DNA from: Oenanthe sinensis
Taxonomy: Eukaryota; Streptophyta; Magnoliopsida; Apiales; Apiaceae
Assembly (NCBI GenBank): GCA_028671895.1
Contig: CM053810.1
Span: 27,321,501-27,385,500 of the forward strand
DNA length: 64,000 bases
Direction: 5' to 3'
Shown: positions 12,833 to 24,920 of the stretch, piece by piece
Position numbering within the stretch: the first letter of the stretch is position 1
Layout of the letters: each line of letters opens with the position of its first letter
Translations under genes and position numbers: made by a program
Notes under the pieces: model-generated
What the model was told of the DNA's origin: nothing
The model's database searches: none
The model's input: only the letters and a program-made list of their open reading frames with translations

Positions 12833-12995
12833 TACTCCCTTCATCCTTAATTAATTGTTTCTTTGACTTTTTACACATATTTTAACGCACATAAAAATAT
12901 AGTTCGATAAAAAAATTTATCGAACTATGTTTTTTATGTATATTAAAATACGTACAAAAAATCAAAGCGACAACTAATTAGCCACGAAACTAGTA
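12833..12995. mobile_element. Stowaway-like MITE
   Basis: The two halves of this ~163-bp unit are inverted copies around a centre near 12910 (ATAGTTCGATAAA... with ...TTTATCGAACTAT). The left end reads TACTCCCTTCATCC and the right end, on minus, TACTAGTTTCGTGGC, each next to a TA dinucleotide. CTCCCT ends with a TA duplication and no coding capacity are typical of Stowaway (Tc1/mariner) MITEs in plants. Confidence 0.8.
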
Positions 12996-13418
12996 ATAAA
13001 TAAAGAAAGTCAATAAAAATTTGACAACTAAGTTTCTAATGTGTGACAACGGGCACAGACTAGAAAAACAGTATGTTTTTATAAAAAAATTTCGATAAAA
13101 AATACTCGTATAATTTTGTATAAATTTTTTTGGGTATTTATCAAAATGCTATTTTTTAAAACCTTTTTTACGATTTTATTATCTTTTGAAATTTTTTTAT
13201 AAAAATATCGTTTGCAACTAAAAGTAACCAAATACAATTTTTTTATATACAATTTGTAACCAAATGCAATTCAATGCAATTTATTTTTAAAAAAAATTTG
13301 AAATTACTCGTGATTGCATTTGAAGTTGATTTTAATTGCATTGTTTGATTTTAAATAACTTCCGTCAAGTCAATACAAACACCATTAATTGTCAAAAGGC
13401 CTGGTCGTCTATATATAC

Positions 13419-13432
13419 ATATATATATATAT

Positions 13433-13489
<57 letters not shown>
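13419..13489. repeat. (TA)n microsatellite
   Basis: Alternating TA run with one AGG interruption near 13434. Confidence 0.97.
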
Positions 13490-13491
<2 letters not shown>

Positions 13492-13819
13492 CCCAAAATA
13501 GCATATATAGTATATAAGATTATACTCTAGCATATATATACATATAAATTCATATCATACTGATGTAAAGAGTATTTTCCAGATTTATAATAAATCAAAG
13601 CTAATGAACTTGCATAACATTATTCATTTTTTATCCTAAATTACAACCGTTGCGGATATGCTATATTGTTCACATTTGATCCATAAATTGCCACTATACA
13701 AAATATACTTCACCTAGAACATAAATTGGTCCATAAACCATGTTAACAGTTTAAATCCATATTCTTTGTCATTTCAAAATTTAGGTGAGAAAATCATCAA
13801 AAATATGTAAAATATAGAG

Positions 13820-15300
13820 ATTGGCTTTGGTTTTCTTGTCTTCTGGTAATCTTCATGGTCTTTTAGCTTTGTTGAGTTTGTTGGCTTGATTAGCCACTGC
13901 ATCTCTAACTTTCATGATTCTTTTTTTTTTACAGTGAATTTTGCGTTACTTGAACCAGTTTCCATTGCTCTCTTAGTAGATTCATTTATTGTTTCTTTAT
14001 TCCTTACATCTTCAGCATTTGCTTCTTCAGTCCTTACATCTTTATTCCTTCCTTGTGCATTCTTTGGAGCAACACAAGTTCTTGAATTATGTCCAATTTT
14101 TCTATAATTTTGTCATCTTATTGTGATTTTCTTAGTTTGCAAAGTAATACATTTAGTAGCTACTTTTTCCATATCATCACTTATTTACGCATTGACCCTT
14201 TCAATAATGAAATATTAGAAGTAATCATATACTAGCTTTGTAGTATGTGCAATGAGCAACTACTATATTCACCCTTTTAAGCTTTGTATGATCTGCATTA
14301 TTTGTAGGAATGTAATTGTGTATGGCTCTTTTTTCTTGTGGCTACTAGTTTGAGCTTTTATAAGTGGTAGAAGGGGCCTAGGATAATTAGTTTTCTCCCA
14401 ATATTCAGGTCCAATAATTGGATCCAACGTGTAGTTATAACACTGCCAATATATAGTCCAACAATCATATAAAAAAGTGTATTCAATAAAGGCATAGTCT
14501 AAGAAAAATATATAAAAATACCTTTATGTAACATTCCTTCTTGTACCAATCATTTATATAAATATTCCAAGAATCATTTTTGAAGCTTATACATGCAACT
14601 GCATGATAAGAGGGAATCCATGTCAAGTCCCACTTTTCACAAGTGCAAGTCTTCTTACAACACAATCACCAGTATAATGTATTGCTCTGTGCATATATAA
14701 CAAAAAACAACACATAATATATCACAAAATAGCATAATTTGTTGTAAAGATAAATAAATGCTTACTTCTCTTATTTTCTTTGTGCACTTGAACAAATCAC
14801 AATGTCTTTTAATACCATCTTATCTCTTCAAACCTGAATCATTTTCATTACAATCTTGTGAATTTATCTAAATATAGTGATGACAGGTAAATCTCTGAAT
14901 TTCTTAATACTATTATCGAATACCTCATAGTGATTGTTTACAAACATATCACTGCAGGTAGTGTCCTAAATGCAGACCTAGACCATTGATGGCTTGGCTT
15001 GGCTTTTAGCCAATCATGACATTTCTTTGAAATCTGTAATAGCAATATATATATGACATAAATATGAATTTGAGGTAGGCAGGTGAAAAATATATATGTC
15101 TCATAATTATATTGTACCTTTTCTAACTAATCAATGTATTTGTAGAACTGCCAAATTGTTGTTGTCTTAGTAACTTTTCAAAGTAATTGTCCTAAAGCAA
15201 TTCCCTTATGATCTTTGTGCATATTTTGGTATAGGTGCATTACACAAAACATGTGTTCTGTACTAGGTATCACAAGTTCCAAAGCATTTATCAAACCCTA
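13820..15300 (-). pseudogene. MULE (Mutator-like) transposase remnant
   Basis: Several minus-strand stretches, in N-to-C order, fit a MuDR-type transposase. About 15290-15130 carries STEHMFCVMHLYQNMHKDHK, like the MULE segment after the catalytic core. About 14960-14840 carries SDMFVNNHYEVF...KKFRDLPVITI. The SWIM zinc finger is at 14665-14483 (CTCEKWDLTWIPSYHAVACI, then WYKKECY). About 14400-14340 carries YWEKTNYPRPLLPLIK, and 14110-14070 a zinc-knuckle end (KIGHNSRTC). Stops and frame shifts separate them, so this is a dead copy. The catalytic core upstream is not clearly recognisable. The terminal inverted repeats of the element were not found. Confidence 0.82.
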
Positions 15301-16433
15301 AAAAAACCTTGTCAAATTAAACAAACAAGCATCCATATGAAGTAATGCAGAAAAAATTCTACTTATAATAAATAACAAATTTTTTTGTCTAATAAGAACA
15401 AACCCATTTCCATATTGGCACCGAGTATTTTATACTAAAAAGTTGGGACTCCAACTTCAACACCGCATTACTTTAGCATTGAAAATATTTCTATTAAATT
15501 AATTTGGTCCATATTGCACTAATTTATGCAGTCTACAAAACCACCAACATATTTTCGGGGCTTTTCTTGTAATTCACCGCCATGAAAGAATTTAATATGG
15601 TAGGTTAACTAGTCAGTTGTCAAGTTCTAATTTTTATCCAATTTTAACATTTCAAAATGACTATAAAACCCTAATTTTATCAAATTTTAAACATTCCAAA
15701 GTGACCATAAAACCCTAATTTTTATCCAACTTTAATAATAATATATTACAACATATAAACACATATTTTAAACATATAACATACGTATCAATCATATTTA
15801 ACGTTTATAAATCATGATAGAGTAAAACCCCTAAAAGTCGAAGTCATTATTAAGGAAGAAACAAGATTTACAATTACCCATTACTTCGATAAGTATAAAT
15901 CAAAAATATTACACAAAAACAAAATTGATTCACGAAATATTTCAATATACAATAATAATATATGTCATGCACACAACTATATCTCTTATTTCAAATATGG
16001 TAAATCGAGAATTAATATTTGTATAATCAGGACATTATCTGGGTTTATAGATATTGCTATATTCTTTTTTCCTCACGAACCAAGACATCTCATCGATCTA
16101 TTAATATTGTTTTTTTTACTTTTTATGTTCATTTGTCTATGATTTTTCTATTTTAGTATTATAAATTTTGAAGCAATTCAAAATTTTAGTTTTCAAAATA
16201 TTTTTTTTTTATATGTAAATGAACACATATCATATAATATATTTCATAATGTAAAAAAAATGTATGCATTATTTTCTTTACATCATGTTTTTTTCTTTCC
16301 ATAATCATTTGTTTACCTTCTTGATATTGGATATTATAAAAACAAAAAGTCTAAGAAGAAATTTGAAAGAATTTTATATATATATAAATTTAAAAAATTA
16401 TAATTTAATATTACAATAATTTATTTTAGTCAA
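15301..16433. other. AT-rich DNA between MULE remnant and LINE
   Basis: Probably the rest of the decayed MULE up to about 15700 (possible coding shreds on minus), then AT-rich sequence. A 20-40 base segment (AAACCCTAATTTT with TATCCAA-type context) recurs at about 15630, 15670 and 15710. No gene seen. Confidence 0.5.
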
Positions 16434-18858
16434 ATGTTAATTCGAGCAGAACATGCGGGCCTTATTCAGGGTTTTAAGGATTCAAACGCAGCCATGTCTA
16501 TTAGCCACCTGCAATTTGCATATGACACAGTCCTCTTTCTTCAAGAGTCTACTAAGGCAGTGGAAGATGTTAAAAAAATTGTAAAAATTTTTCAGATCAT
16601 GTCAGGGCTTAAAATAAATTTCAGTAAAAGCTTTGTCTATGGTAGAAGCAATTCAGACATAGTGATTCAAGCTGCTAAGGTTCTGCAATGCAATATTGGG
16701 CCTTGGCCTATGTCGTACCTGGGAGTTAAGGTGGGTTTGTCTATTTCAGGTCATAATTTGTGGAGTTCAGTTCTAGAAAAGTTTGGGAAAAAATTGGCCT
16801 ATTGAAAACAAGCATCACTTAATATGGTGGGGGGCTAGTGCTAGTCAAATCAGTTCTAAATAGTCTCCCAATTCATTGGTTTAGTGTGTTTAAAGCTCCA
16901 GTGGATGTTTGGGGTAAGATGGAAAGAATTCAGAGGAATTTTCTTTGGAATAAGCCAACAACTTTAGGAAGTAATGGCAGGTCATTGCATCTATTAAACT
17001 GGAACAAGGTTTGTGCTCCTAAAGAAGAAGGCAGATTGAATGTTTTTAGAATAAAGGAGAAGAATCTGGGATGGTTCCAGGATAGAGATAAATCTTGGAA
17101 CAAATGGTTTAGGAGTAGGCTAAGCAATCCCTCTGCAAATGATCTAGGAGATAGTTTGTGAGGCACTAGAATATCGTTAGTTTTGCAGAGAATAAATCTT
17201 CTAAAAGAAATGGAACCTCAAGGAACTAGTTTGGATAGCTCTCATTTTAGATGGAACATTGGTAATGGCAAATTAGCTTGGTTTTGGGAGGATGTATGGC
17301 AGCATGAAGGAGCCTTGAGAACAAGTTTTCCCAAATTGTATAGAATTGCTAATATGAAATCCATCACTATGGCTTAGTTCCTTTCTTCTTGGGACTCAAA
17401 ATTTTTTCCTAAGTAGTCTTTATGGTCTAGAAGATTTAGAGGTAGTAACGAGGAAGAGGTTCAAGCATTGTAAACTATAGTTGAAGCCATTGGTTTGACA
17501 ACAACCAAAGATAGATTGGTATAGAATATTTCAGGGCAGCAATATAAGAGCAAGCACTGGTCTTTATATAGAAGAATGGATGGGATAAATTCTAATAATT
17601 GGATGATAATCTGGAAACTGAAGGTTCCCCCCAGAATCAAAATTTTTCTCTGGAAGCTAGAGAATAGAGTTCTCCCTACTAGAGGATTGTTAAAAGCTAG
17701 AATGGGGAACCTGATTGTATCCTTGGAGTGTGCTAGTTATGACATTGAAGAAGAAGATTTATCTCATTTATTCTGGCAATGTACTTTTGCTAAGGAAACA
17801 TGGACAATGTTAGGAGGGTGGTGGAGTTGCAGTTTGAATATTGCAAGTTTTGAGTTAGACAAGGTGTAGGACCTGATTCATTGAGCTAAAGATCAAACTG
17901 TGAGAATAGACTGGAGTGTGTCTATTGTGGCAACCTTATGGTCAATCTGGCTAAGAAGAAATCATAAATGTTTCAAGAATAAGAATTAGAGTTCGGATGA
18001 GTTACTTTTCAATATTAAAACAAATTCTAGAATTTGGATACGAAAAAAGGAATTCTTCTTGAAGAGAATGAATTATTGTGGTTAGTAATCCAGCTGGTGT
18101 CCTTCTTACAAATTGCAGCCTAAGACACAAGGCATTGGAAGTTCACTTGGAGTACTTCAAAGCCTTTGTGGATGGTGCTTGGGTTAAAAATGCAACTGGT
18201 ACTATAAGTGCTGGGATTGGTGGTTATATTAAAAGTCCTGACAATGATCTGTGTTTTATTTTTTCTGGTCCAACGTTGGCTTTCAGTTGTTATGAAGCTG
18301 AGTTAAAAAGTTTTCTTTTTATAATTGAATCATTGTCCTCGAGCAGCATGAAAAATCAAAAAATTGTTGTATTTTTAGACAACAAAAATCTGATTCGGGA
18401 AGCACATGCTTGTAAATTTGGAAGGTGCATCCAGGAGGGTTGGTCTGAGGTTAGTGTTGCCTGCATCAAGAGTTTGCAGTTATCTTTTAGTTACTTGCCT
18501 AGGGATCTTAACAAGGGTGCAAATGATCTTGCCAAACAAGGTGTACGTCGTAGTAAAATTTTGAGTGCATGGCGTTGAGTTCAATTTGTGGGTTAGGAGG
18601 TTGCTGATTTGGATGATGTTGACTAACTAGTCTTTTTTGTGATCTCAGCTTTGAAGGTTTGGTATTAAGGCTATAGAAGTGGAAGCGACAGTGGTTTTGT
18701 TGCTACTATTCTAGTAGTACTTAGGTGTAGGTTCTAAAAAGCTAGTCTCCTTTGTTGCTTCCAAGTTGATTGTTGTAGTACCTCTAGATTTATCTGAAAC
18801 TGTAGTCCTTGGGCATGGCCCATTCGAATCTATCTACTTGCTTTTAAAAAAAACAATT
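16434..18858 (+). mobile_element. 5'-truncated L1-type LINE with RNase H domain
   Basis: The plus strand carries, in order, the back part of a non-LTR reverse transcriptase (16434-16803), its thumb and linker (16838-17370), a zf-RVT-like WKLKVPPRIKIFLWKLENRVL segment (17576-17867) and a plant-type RNase H domain (about 18140-18560, with FVDGAW, YEAEL, FLDNKNL and LNKGANDLAK). The endonuclease and the front half of RT are missing, as in the common 5' truncation of LINEs. The RT active-site motif reads FAYDT, so one catalytic Asp is lost. Stops and frame shifts break the frame. The 3' end is marked by an A-rich tail at 18844-18855. AATTTATTTT flanks both sides (about 16426 and 18857) and may be the target duplication. 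Confidence 0.88.
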
Positions 18859-21238
18859 TATTTTTCTCAAGTTAATAAATAATTAAATAATATATTCGAA
18901 TAAATTTAAATATTTTATAGTAACTTTTTTGATATATAATAGCTAATAATAATTCTAATAAATTAATGCAAAATTGGTGCATTGTTTATATACAAGCTAT
19001 ATTTTATAATTTAAACATCTAATATTAGGTTTTTTATACTTTTACTTTCAATATATAAGTACACAAAAATTTGTGTTATAGGGATAAACTAGTATAACAA
19101 TAATAACGGAGGTTTGATGGAACCTTGGAGCAACTTATGATGATTTATTATAATTTTTTATGAAGAACACAAAGAAGACGGGTGGAAAGTGATGGATTTT
19201 GGTAGCTGATCTTATTGTTGATTTGTTAGAAGGCGAGAGAAAATGTGTGTTTTTCTAGATTCTAACTGTCAATCAACTGAAACTAGAGGCCTAGGTACCC
19301 TATTTATAAGGGTTCAAACTATACATAGTTCTTGGAGGACAAGTTTATATGGGCTAGGTATTGTGCCGAACAATCAGGACCCAAGTCCACCGACGTAAAG
19401 GGCCAACATCCAGAAGTCTATAATTACCATGGTTCAAGCCCATTGGGCATGGAGGGTTGTCATGGAGTTGTAAACCAACATTCCCCTATTGGGAGTTGTA
19501 CGCGATATGGTCTCGCGGAAGTAGTATATAGAGGTGATCCCACATGGATCTCCTAGATATTGATGAGATATGAGCCCTTTGGGCTAGTTGGCTTCAGATA
19601 GATAATTATGTTGAAATATTACCACGTAAGGCCTTCTATAGTCTTCAAATCAGTATAGAATATCACTTGGTATGAGCCCATGGGGCTAGGAACTTTCCAG
19701 TTAGTTATGAGAAATCCAAGTTAAATACTCTGGGCTAGCTGTAGTGAGCCGGACCAGAACTATGCTTTCAAGAATTCTATGCAGACTAGTGAGATAATAC
19801 GTAGCGAACCGGGCTGGGGTTAGTTATCCTCTTTTCATGATCCTGAGATTGAGATTGAGCTCTTCATAATATTGAGATAGTGAAGCGAGGCTAAGGCTGA
19901 CGGGCCCATGCTAGGCCAAGTTCTTTAAAGTATTTCGCCTTTATATTTGTGATGTGATCCGACCGTGGGCCTTGATGCTAAGTGAACCCAATTCTGAGAT
20001 GGGCTTGCCCATTATGATATTTGGTATGTCTAAGACTCATGCCTGAATATTGGACATAATAACTACCTATGATTCCTCCTTACCATTATGAATGCGAGGC
20101 AAAATCAGTTACCGAATTTTTCATATGCCTTTGTGGTGTGAAGTGATCCAGGAAACCCGAGCCTGCTAGGAATTTGTTTCTTAAAAGTGATTGTCCGAAA
20201 AATTGAGTATTCGAGCGATGTGCCTTGGGGGGTCTCCTTGTTATCAGCGAAGTGGCTACAAGACCCTTAGTGTCCTAAGTACGAGTAGATGCGAGCCGAA
20301 ACAATTGGCACACAAACCAATGAAATTATTTCAAGAGTTGTGATTCAGTCGAAGATTTTTCATATAAAGACAAAATGACCAAGGAATATAGCCGTTGAGG
20401 GTGCACCCTATCGCTCATGGGAACGTCTCGATATAAGTGCTAGAGCTTGAGATCGTTCCACGTGTTTGGTCCATCTTTTCCCTCCTCTTGCCTATATATA
20501 TGCGAAGTTTTAGAATTTATTTCTAACATTTCCAAAACAAGAAGTTGAATTACTGCTAATTTACTAAAGGATAAAACGCCATTTTTTAATGCCAAACATG
20601 ATCATTTTTAAAAGGAAGCTATATCCCGTGACACCAGAATCTTCATGCGAGTCCTAGTATTCAAGTCCCCCTTCAGTGATCCAAGGTAATGATCTAAAAA
20701 CCCATTTTTATTTTTATATCTTCATGACTTGTGCATATTTTTTATTTATATGTATGTTTCATTTGCATGTGATGTGACCCAAATCCCCCGGGTCACATCA
20801 TCATTAACATACTTGAATACTTTTAGCGATATGATCTCATCTTTAGAATTTAAGTTCGATTCATGTGTGAAGTGAGGACACTTAGATACCTTTTTTTTCA
20901 CTTTATTTCTTATCTATTAGTACACATACCTGATCGATTCATCATCTATTTCATATGTCGATTTCCACCTGCACCTTTTTTCCACTTAGCCGATTTCTAA
21001 AGGAGCAACGAGGTTCATAGAAATTCCAAAAACTCAATACAATGACAGAGATGCACCGTCATCCAATTTATCTAAACACATCCTTTAGCGAGGAAGCATC
21101 CATGAACATAGTTCGGGTCGAATAGACGAGCTCAACCTCTTTTAATTTATTCCATGACCCAACGTGGTCCTCTAAACTATATTAGGGACTCCAATCCCAA
21201 TGAATAAAAGAAGAAGCGATCATCCATTCCGGTTGAGA
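18859..21238. other. Degenerate mobile DNA with GGGCTAG motif array
   Basis: After AT-rich sequence up to about 19110, the base content becomes more even. Between 19430 and 19980 motifs of the form GAGCCC..GGGCTAG recur (for example at about 19430, 19570, 19675 and 19730). TATA-like sites lie on minus at about 19295 (TTATAAATAGGGTAC) and on plus at about 20490 (CCTATATATATGCG). This suggests an old LTR promoter, but I cannot define the ends. No gene seen. Confidence 0.4.
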
Positions 21239-21938
21239 TCTCTGTTGAATGGTCTTTTTTGGCTAGATAACCCAAATGCCTCACCAAAGAAGAGGCTTAG
21301 GAACATATCACCAAGCTGATGGCAGAGCGAGCCACGAAAATTCGAGCAGATGAAGAACCTCTTCATGCCCAAATGTCAATTTCCCTTGGTAGTGATTCGA
21401 GCTAAAAATCTCTTGGAAGTGCTTATTATGCAAGTAGTGACCCGAAAGGAAAGTGGGTTCATGAAGAAGTTGACATTGACCTTGAGGATGAAGCGACCTC
21501 GTGGGAGATGGGTAATTATTCCGATGAAGAAGATTTTGTGACCAGGGAAATAGACTTAGAGAATTATGAGTTCATGCCAGACAACTCAGATGGCGAAGCG
21601 CACATGCTCCCATGCCAGCTATAATTGAAGGGGCCTATTTATTTGAAGGAAAAACCAATGGAAGACGATGCGAGTTCATCTTCCACCAAGTCTTCTTCCC
21701 ATTTCTTGTTTGCGGGCAAGAATATTTTCACTAGCTTTGATGCCCAATCCCTTGTCGAATTGGTGTAGCAATTGCGACATTGGGTCCCCTAACATTATTT
21801 ATTGACAACGAGGGTTCCCTGACCTCGATGCGAAGACACTAGGGCATTTCGTAAATTTGAAGGCGTCAGAAAGTAAGATTTTGCCTTCTTGTACCTATCG
21901 ATATGCCCAAAGATCAATGACAAGAATTTTGTGCATCG
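21239..21938 (+). pseudogene. Left half of a gypsy-type gag-like pseudogene
   Basis: One plus frame stays mostly open, with LMAERATKIRADEEPLHAQM, then an acidic part (EVDIDLEDEATSWEMGNYSD), then SSSSTKSSSHFLFAGKN. Near the end a frame reads LSICPKINDKNFVHR. The style is that of plant genes annotated as putative gypsy-type transposon proteins. It stops where the hAT element begins, and the rest resumes at 55179. The family call is tentative. Confidence 0.45.
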
Positions 21939-22225
21939 TAGGGCTGAGCATTAGGTTCGGTTTACCGAATTCCGACCCAAAATAACTCAAATAATTCGGT
22001 TTGGTTAACCAAACCGAAATATTTCAATTTTAATTCAGTTGTTAAAATTTGTATTATTTGATTATTCATTTTTTTTGGATTTTTAACTGAATTAATTGAA
22101 ATATATATTAATATGTTTAACCCTAAATTTCAGTTCAATTATTATCTTACTGTTTCTTAACTGTCTTTTAGCTCTTTCTTAACTTCAACCTATATCAACA
22201 TATAACAAATTAAGGTATGCAATAC

Positions 22226-23374
22226 TGTTTGTTAGAGAATCTCATTAAGTCACTAGGTTATTTGTAGAAGAGGGGCTGAATACAAATAACAAAATTTTCT
22301 TTTTAATTAAAATTTGTTATTCAACTGATAATTTAAGAACTCAGGAACAAAACATAAGAAGTAAATACAAAAACACAAAATTTTTAAAAATTATTGGTGG
22401 ATTGAATGTATCCACCAAAAGTATTTTTGCTCTGATTTATCTAGGTTCGAAAACTTAGATTCTTTAAAAAGTTGAACTATAATTTGTTTTTATAATATTG
22501 CTTCTCAACTCTTGAACAAATTGTATTCAGAATATTGTAAAAACTTATGTTCTACTTTGCTACTACATTGATTTATATATTACTAGAGTTCTTACAGAAA
22601 TCTAGTCAATTGATATAAACAAAATGTTTCTAAACTAGAAATGTGCTTCTTCTGTCTTTATTTTCTACATTGTGCAAATTGTTAAATATTTTTGTTGTGC
22701 ATTCTCCCAAGAAAGACAGTTCCTTTAGAGTGTTCACAGTCAAGACAAATTTGATTGTCTTCCAAGTATTATATTCTAGTATACAAGATTCTTGACATTA
22801 GTCTTCATGATTTTTCACTATCAAATGTTAATTTGATGTTAAGCATATCAATTGATATTTGTCCGGAGTCTTCAACTGATCTTTGATCATCCATCGACTG
22901 ATAACTTTTATCCATCGATTGATATTTATTTTATCAATCGATGTATCCATCGATTGGTCTTCTTCACCCGTTAGTTTTTTTTCTGCAGTATCTGTCGAGC
23001 CTTAGAACATCTATTGAGTCTTTATTTATTCTTTGATCATCCATCAATTGTGTATTTTTCCTGTCTTCAAATAATTACAATTAACAGACTATTTTTACCC
23101 ATCGGTTGATGACCAATATTTGTTGACTTAAATATTAGTTGACTTTAGGACACATTATTGATCGATTACTTAGACTATCAATGGATAAATAACTTAAATA
23201 ATATTGTTACAAATAGACCATTTTATCGGTTGATGAAAAGAGAACTTCAATTGATAATTGACTACATAGTCAATAGATATTTATATAACACATATTCATT
23301 GACCAGTTACAACTTAAAACATAAAATCGTGATTCTAATAGTTATGCTATCATCAAACTACATAATTCCTAACA
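22226..23374 (-). mobile_element. Solo LTR 1 (Sirevirus-like), inside the hAT
   Basis: The plus strand begins TGTTTGTTAG, has AGAGGGGCTGAATAC shortly after, and ends CCTAACA. This matches the C-rich 3' end of Sirevirus-like LTRs read in minus sense. Flanks AATAC and AATAT could be a decayed 5-bp target duplication. Within it, CCATCGATTGAT-like motifs recur at 22850-23110, its own motif array. No PBS or polypurine tract adjoins it, so it is a solo LTR. Confidence 0.65.
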
Positions 23375-23404
23375 AATATGATTAACGATTCAACTATATG
23401 TCTA

Positions 23405-24697
23405 TGTTAGGAATGAGATTCACTTACACTTATACAGGGGGTGAATGAATAAGTGATTACATTTTCTAATCTTTTCTGTTTTTATTTTCAAGGACTATTC
23501 GAATGGTGTCAAACTGTTTAAGTGAGGTCAGTGTTGTTGATTAACAATTTGTGTAAATGCAATACGGAATTGAAACTTAAACATAAATAGTTAACTTTCA
23601 ATCTAATTTATTATTAGAATTGAATTGCTACAATCTGAAATTCAAGAGAGAATTTCATCTCCTTGTTATTTTTTAGAAAAAACAAGGTAATACAATATTC
23701 AAGACGTGGAACAATGAAGCAATGTGCTCAACTAAATAGACAACATATCTTGCATACACATGCTCCACTAAACTATTTGCTAAAACTAGGAATAGACAAA
23801 ACAATCTTTACATAATAGTACATTCTATTTCTAGTTAAGACTTAGTACAAGACAAACTATTGATTCTGCATTTTATCTTTTGTCATTCTGTCTTGTTCTC
23901 TTTTCAAGGTTCATTTATAGACTTGTCACTTTCATGCACAGGTTTGATTATGGTTGAGCATAACAGGTGCTTCTTTTACTTGTCTATTACTTCTGCAAGT
24001 TTCCATGAATTTAGCCAAGTGTTGATATCATGAATTCTGGTTGAATCTAAGACCTTTACACTTCCTGACATGTTTCATTCTGACACTTCTCGATAGACTT
24101 CATTTGAAGACTTCACGACATGCTTGATTTCAGGCTTCATAACAAGCTTATTTTTCTGACTTCATGACATGTTTGATTCTAGACTTCACAACATGCCTGA
24201 TTCTTGACTTTACGACAAGCTTGGTTACAGACTTCTCGACACACTTGTTTCTTGACTTCTCGACAAGCTTGGTTTTTCTGACTTCACGATATTTCTGATT
24301 CTAGACTTCACGACAAGCTTGATTTTATGACTTCATGAGAAACGTCTTTTTAGACTTCACTACAAACTTGATTCTTGACTTCACGATAACATGATTTTAG
24401 ATTTCACTACATGTTCCATTCTAAACTTCTCGACAACTTGCCTTAGAAATATTCTTCACGTCTACAATTCTTATTTTCTATCACCTTATTTCTCCTGCTA
24501 CTTGAACAACTATCATTGAAATTCATCCATGTTTTATTTGAAGATCATATTTACATTCTTGCATTAAAATATGAGAATTTATCATTGTAAATTATAATTA
24601 GAACTAAGTCCTTGAAATCCTATACAAGTTATTTGTTGTCAAGTTTATACAACAAATAAACAAGTAATAAATAGCGTATACTTGTCTTGATCCAACC
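23405..24697 (-). mobile_element. Solo LTR 2 (Sirevirus-like), inside the hAT
   Basis: The plus strand starts TGTTAGGAATGAG with CAGGGGGTGAATG about 35 bases in. GTCTA stands just before it (23400-23404) and again at 24698-24702, a possible target duplication. The far end reads CCAACC rather than the expected CA, so that border is uncertain. No PBS or polypurine tract is adjacent. Confidence 0.55.
24060..24440. repeat. Diverged tandem array in solo LTR 2
   Basis: Units of roughly 25-30 bases built on GACTTCACGACAAGCTTGAT recur about a dozen times with variation. This is the array proper to this LTR family. Confidence 0.85.
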
Positions 24698-24809
<112 letters not shown>

Positions 24810-24920
24810 TTTCAATTACAAGTTTCAACTTCAATTACTTTCTTTGTTCATAATCTTCCCCTTTCTTTTAGTGGGTTTGTTTCTTAATTTCGTTTATATT
24901 TTATACAGTAAAATAGAATG

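Larger units (their letters stand above)
12331..13819. other. Intergenic AT-rich DNA
   Basis: Apart from the MITE and the TA microsatellite listed separately, this is AT-rich sequence with short AAT repeats at 12670-12695. No gene seen. Confidence 0.6.

Noticed and set aside
24060..24440. CRISPR-like array of direct repeats
   Set aside because: Units are degenerate tandem copies without unique spacers, in an LTR of a plant genome.
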